From contig CAZITB010000111.1 in the NCBI GenBank assembly GCA_964542055.1, positions 1 through 8,276 of the forward strand: a stretch of DNA of 8,276 nucleotides, written 5' to 3'. This document shows positions 6,877 through 8,276 of this stretch, one piece after another (position 1 is the first letter of the stretch; each line of letters begins with the position of its first letter). A model generated the notes under the pieces. It was not told the DNA's origin and did not search any database. It saw only the letters and a program-made list of their open reading frames with translations. The translations under genes were made by a program, and so were the position numbers. This DNA comes from CAZITB01 sp964542055. Its GTDB lineage: Bacteria > Planctomycetota > Phycisphaerae > Sedimentisphaerales > CAMDDF01.

Positions 6877-7014
6877 TTTAAAGTTTTTTTACTGCTTCAA
6901 ACCTATTGCCTTAAAACTAAAGAACTTAACAGGCTAAATTTTTTACAGAAAATTTTATTAACAACTTTACACCTGGCTTAAATTGCTCATACGGCATATT
7001 TTCGATTTCATTTA
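6877..7014. other. AT-rich gene-free stretch 3' of the Tyr-rich gene
   Basis: Very AT-rich DNA between the stop of the Tyr/Asp-rich gene and the small-RNA promoter. On the minus strand a weak GCC...GGC foldback near 6909-6935 has no T run. I see no convincing terminator, coding frame or known RNA motif here. Confidence 0.5.
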
Positions 7015-7629
7015 TTATTTTATATCGAACCTGTTTTTGCCTCGCAAGTCTTCGTCAATGTCAAACCTGTTTTTGTTTCGCAAGTTTTCCCGACGATCTT
7101 CTCTTTCGTCAAATTCGTCTTGTTCCCTTCTGTCGTTGCGCTCATAAAACCTTTCACGCTGACCAACCGGCGGTTCATTATCTTCAAATCGGTTAAAACT
7201 CTGGTCTGCTTTGTTTAGCTGGTCGCCTCGATTGTAGTAAGAATAATCAGGATAGGCGTCCGGGCGGTTTTTATTCTGACCCCCATACCAGGTATCATCG
7301 TCATACCAGCTGTCAAATTCATCGTTTGTGTTTTCCCAGTCATCTGTCCAGAAATTCTCATCCTGAAACTGTTGGTCGTAGCCCATCTGGTAATCGTCCG
7401 TATAATCGCTGGGTTGTTCAAGTTCCTGATATGGGTCCTGATAGCCGTAAACGCCGTAGCCGGTATCGATATAATATGGGTCTTGTTGAAAGCTGTTTTC
7501 ATCATAGACATAACCTTGATTTTCATAGTCATACCAGCCGAATGGGTCATACCAATTCTCATTTTTTGTAAAACCCGAAAAAGCAAAAGACATGACCATA
7601 ACAGCCACTAATGTTAATTTGGTATTCAT
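7015..7629 (-). CDS. Exported Tyr/Asp-rich low-complexity protein of unknown function
   Basis: I recognise no family. The 204 residues open with MNTKLTLVAVMVMSFAFSGF, a likely signal peptide (cleavage around 18-20, uncertain). Residues 23-135 are strongly biased to Tyr, Asp, Gln, Asn, Trp and Gly, with repeated short patterns such as WYD, DPY, YGYQDPY and DSWYDDD; the protein has 21 Tyr and 6 Trp but no Cys. Residues 140-204 change to a charged, Arg/Asp/Glu/Asn-rich tail ending in two 12-residue repeats, ENLRNKNRFDI and EDLRGKNRFDI (181-203). It is probably disordered and exported; a role in the envelope or matrix is speculation. ATG 7629 is preceded by AAAGGGGG with a six-base spacer, a good ribosome site, and a TATAAT lies about 40 bases further up. 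The biased composition is consistent in this frame, with clean start signals, so I judge it real. Confidence 0.75.
   Translation of the reverse strand: MNTKLTLVAVMVMSFAFSGFTKNENWYDPFGWYDYENQGYVYDENSFQQDPYYIDTGYGVYGYQDPYQELEQPSDYTDDYQMGYDQQFQDENFWTDDWENTNDEFDSWYDDDTWYGGQNKNRPDAYPDYSYYNRGDQLNKADQSFNRFEDNEPPVGQRERFYERNDRREQDEFDEREDRRENLRNKNRFDIDEDLRGKNRFDIK
7022..7089 (-). repeat. Tandem duplication at the 3' end of the Tyr-rich gene
   Basis: Bases 7022-7053 and 7058-7089 match at 27 of 32 positions with a 36-base period. The period is a multiple of three, so the copies encode successive LR(N/G)KNRFDI peptides in frame. Three of the five differences are consecutive or near-consecutive transitions, suggesting an older slippage or unequal-crossover event. 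Confidence 0.85.
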
Positions 7630-7669
7630 TTTATACCCCCTTTGTATGAATTATCATTTGACTTATACG

Positions 7670-7675
7670 ATTATA
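7670..7675 (-). promoter_or_regulatory. Likely -10 element of the Tyr-rich gene
   Basis: A perfect TATAAT on the minus strand, about 40 bases upstream of ATG 7629, giving a leader of about 34 nt. The -35 region at 16-17 bases (TTTTAT/ATTTTA) is poor, so an activator or alternative recognition may be needed. The rest of the gap to the membrane-protein gene (7676-7856) shows only short A/T-run foldbacks (for example TCAGT/ACTGA near 7796-7810). Confidence 0.45.
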
Positions 7676-7856
7676 ATAGCCCACCGGCTGCATAAAATAT
7701 GTAGGCAAATTCTTGTATATCGATAGGCAAAATCATAAACGGTTCTGTGAATCTGACTACCCGCAAAAAACTTTGGGCAAAAAACTCATCCAGTATCAGT
7801 TTTTTACTGAACCGCCGAATAACCCTTTAATGACTCGACAAGTTGTGGTGTAAAAT

Positions 7857-8258
7857 TTACGTGCCAAGCCAGAAACCCCGACCGCCCATTTGCCAGACGG
7901 CGTAACCGACCGCCAAAGCGATCAAAACCGATAAGCTAAAGGCAAGAAAATCGATGAACTTGCCCCGGGCAGATACCGCGCGGAAACCGGCGAAAAGTGC
8001 TATGACCGTAAATATCAGCAAACCCCTTCTCAAGGCAATATTCAAATCTGCCATTACCCATTTTTCGCCCATCTCACCGCCTTTTACGGCATGGCGAAAC
8101 TCGAAATCACGCAAAAACCAGCATACCCCCGCCGCAATTATGCACAAAAAACTCATTATTGCCGCTGTATTGCCCGGCTGGGGCTTGTATTTTTTCAACT
8201 GCTCTTTTTGTTTATTTTCGGTCACTACTGTCCGATTGTTGAGGTTTAATTTTCTCAT
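7857..8258 (-). CDS. Small integral membrane protein, function unknown
   Basis: A 133-residue protein I cannot assign to a family. It has a basic, Asn/Lys-rich N-terminal tail (1-30, MRKLNLNN...QLKKYKPQP), a first hydrophobic helix at about 32-49, a charged loop (50-77), a second at about 79-95, a short basic turn (SARGK, 96-100) and a third at about 101-123, ending GGRGFWLGT. The basic tail and turn suggest an N-in topology. There is no cleavable signal peptide and no catalytic motif. ATG 8258 is taken as the start because an in-frame TAA lies nine bases upstream; its ribosome site is weak (AAAAAG). Met-35 lies inside the first helix and is an unlikely start. The gene faces the same way as the Tyr-rich gene, 227 bases upstream of it, and probably forms a separate unit. 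The hydropathy pattern makes a chance frame unlikely. Confidence 0.7.
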   Translation of the reverse strand: MRKLNLNNRTVVTENKQKEQLKKYKPQPGNTAAIMSFLCIIAAGVCWFLRDFEFRHAVKGGEMGEKWVMADLNIALRRGLLIFTVIALFAGFRAVSARGKFIDFLAFSLSVLIALAVGYAVWQMGGRGFWLGT

Positions 8259-8276
8259 AACTTTTTAGCTTACAAT

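Noticed and set aside
6854..6890. ACATCAA/TTGATGT plus downstream T run as a plus-strand terminator
   Set aside because: The stem is AT-rich, the T run is interrupted, and no plus-strand gene runs toward it. An operator or promoter role on the minus strand fits better.
7215..7586. A 123-codon minus-strand frame overlapping the Tyr-rich gene
   Set aside because: The Met/Thr/Ile-rich product looks like a frame-shifted reading of the repetitive Tyr/Asp codons. The other frame has a signal peptide and a good ribosome site.
1..8276. Mobile element, CRISPR array, toxin-antitoxin or defence system
   Set aside because: I found no transposase or integrase motifs, no terminal repeats, no regularly spaced repeats, and no small toxin-antitoxin gene pair.

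Overview
The window looks like a piece of a bacterial chromosome from an uncultured organism. It contains a 10-N assembly gap and cuts the first gene at its 5' edge, as expected of a metagenome-derived contig. Moderate G+C, an AlaRS with a Cys/His-rich insertion, a short single-chain aconitase and two unfamiliar exported proteins suggest Planctomycetota (Phycisphaerae-like). That placement rests on remembered family patterns, not on a search.

Layout: (1) Bases 1-2268, plus strand: alanyl-tRNA synthetase, lacking roughly its first 140-150 residues. (2) Bases 6533-2282, minus strand: aconitase (6533-4566), an exported protein with an internal duplication (4398-3589), then histidinol dehydrogenase hisD (3573-2282). 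The last two are 15 bases apart and surely co-transcribed; a possible promoter lies in the 167-base gap below aconitase. hisD converges tail-to-tail on alaS with 13 bases between stop codons. (3) Bases 6534-7014: a gene-free stretch read on the minus strand. It holds a near-consensus promoter, about 200 nt of potentially structured RNA and a strong intrinsic terminator, followed at once by a separate aconitase promoter. The simplest reading is an independent small-RNA gene of unknown class. (4) Bases 7629-7015, minus: an exported, Cys-free, Tyr/Asp-rich low-complexity protein ending in a tandem duplication. (5) Bases 8258-7857, minus: a small three-helix membrane protein of unknown function.

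alaS (translation), hisD (histidine synthesis) and acn (TCA cycle) are housekeeping genes with no evident shared pathway. The contig gap in hisD makes the gene look frameshifted. The sequence on both sides restores a normal protein if the true gap length leaves remainder 2 on division by 3 (about 23 nt), so hisD should not be called a pseudogene. I see no mobile element, CRISPR array, tRNA, rRNA or defence system. The small-RNA locus next to aconitase is the most interesting unexplained structure.
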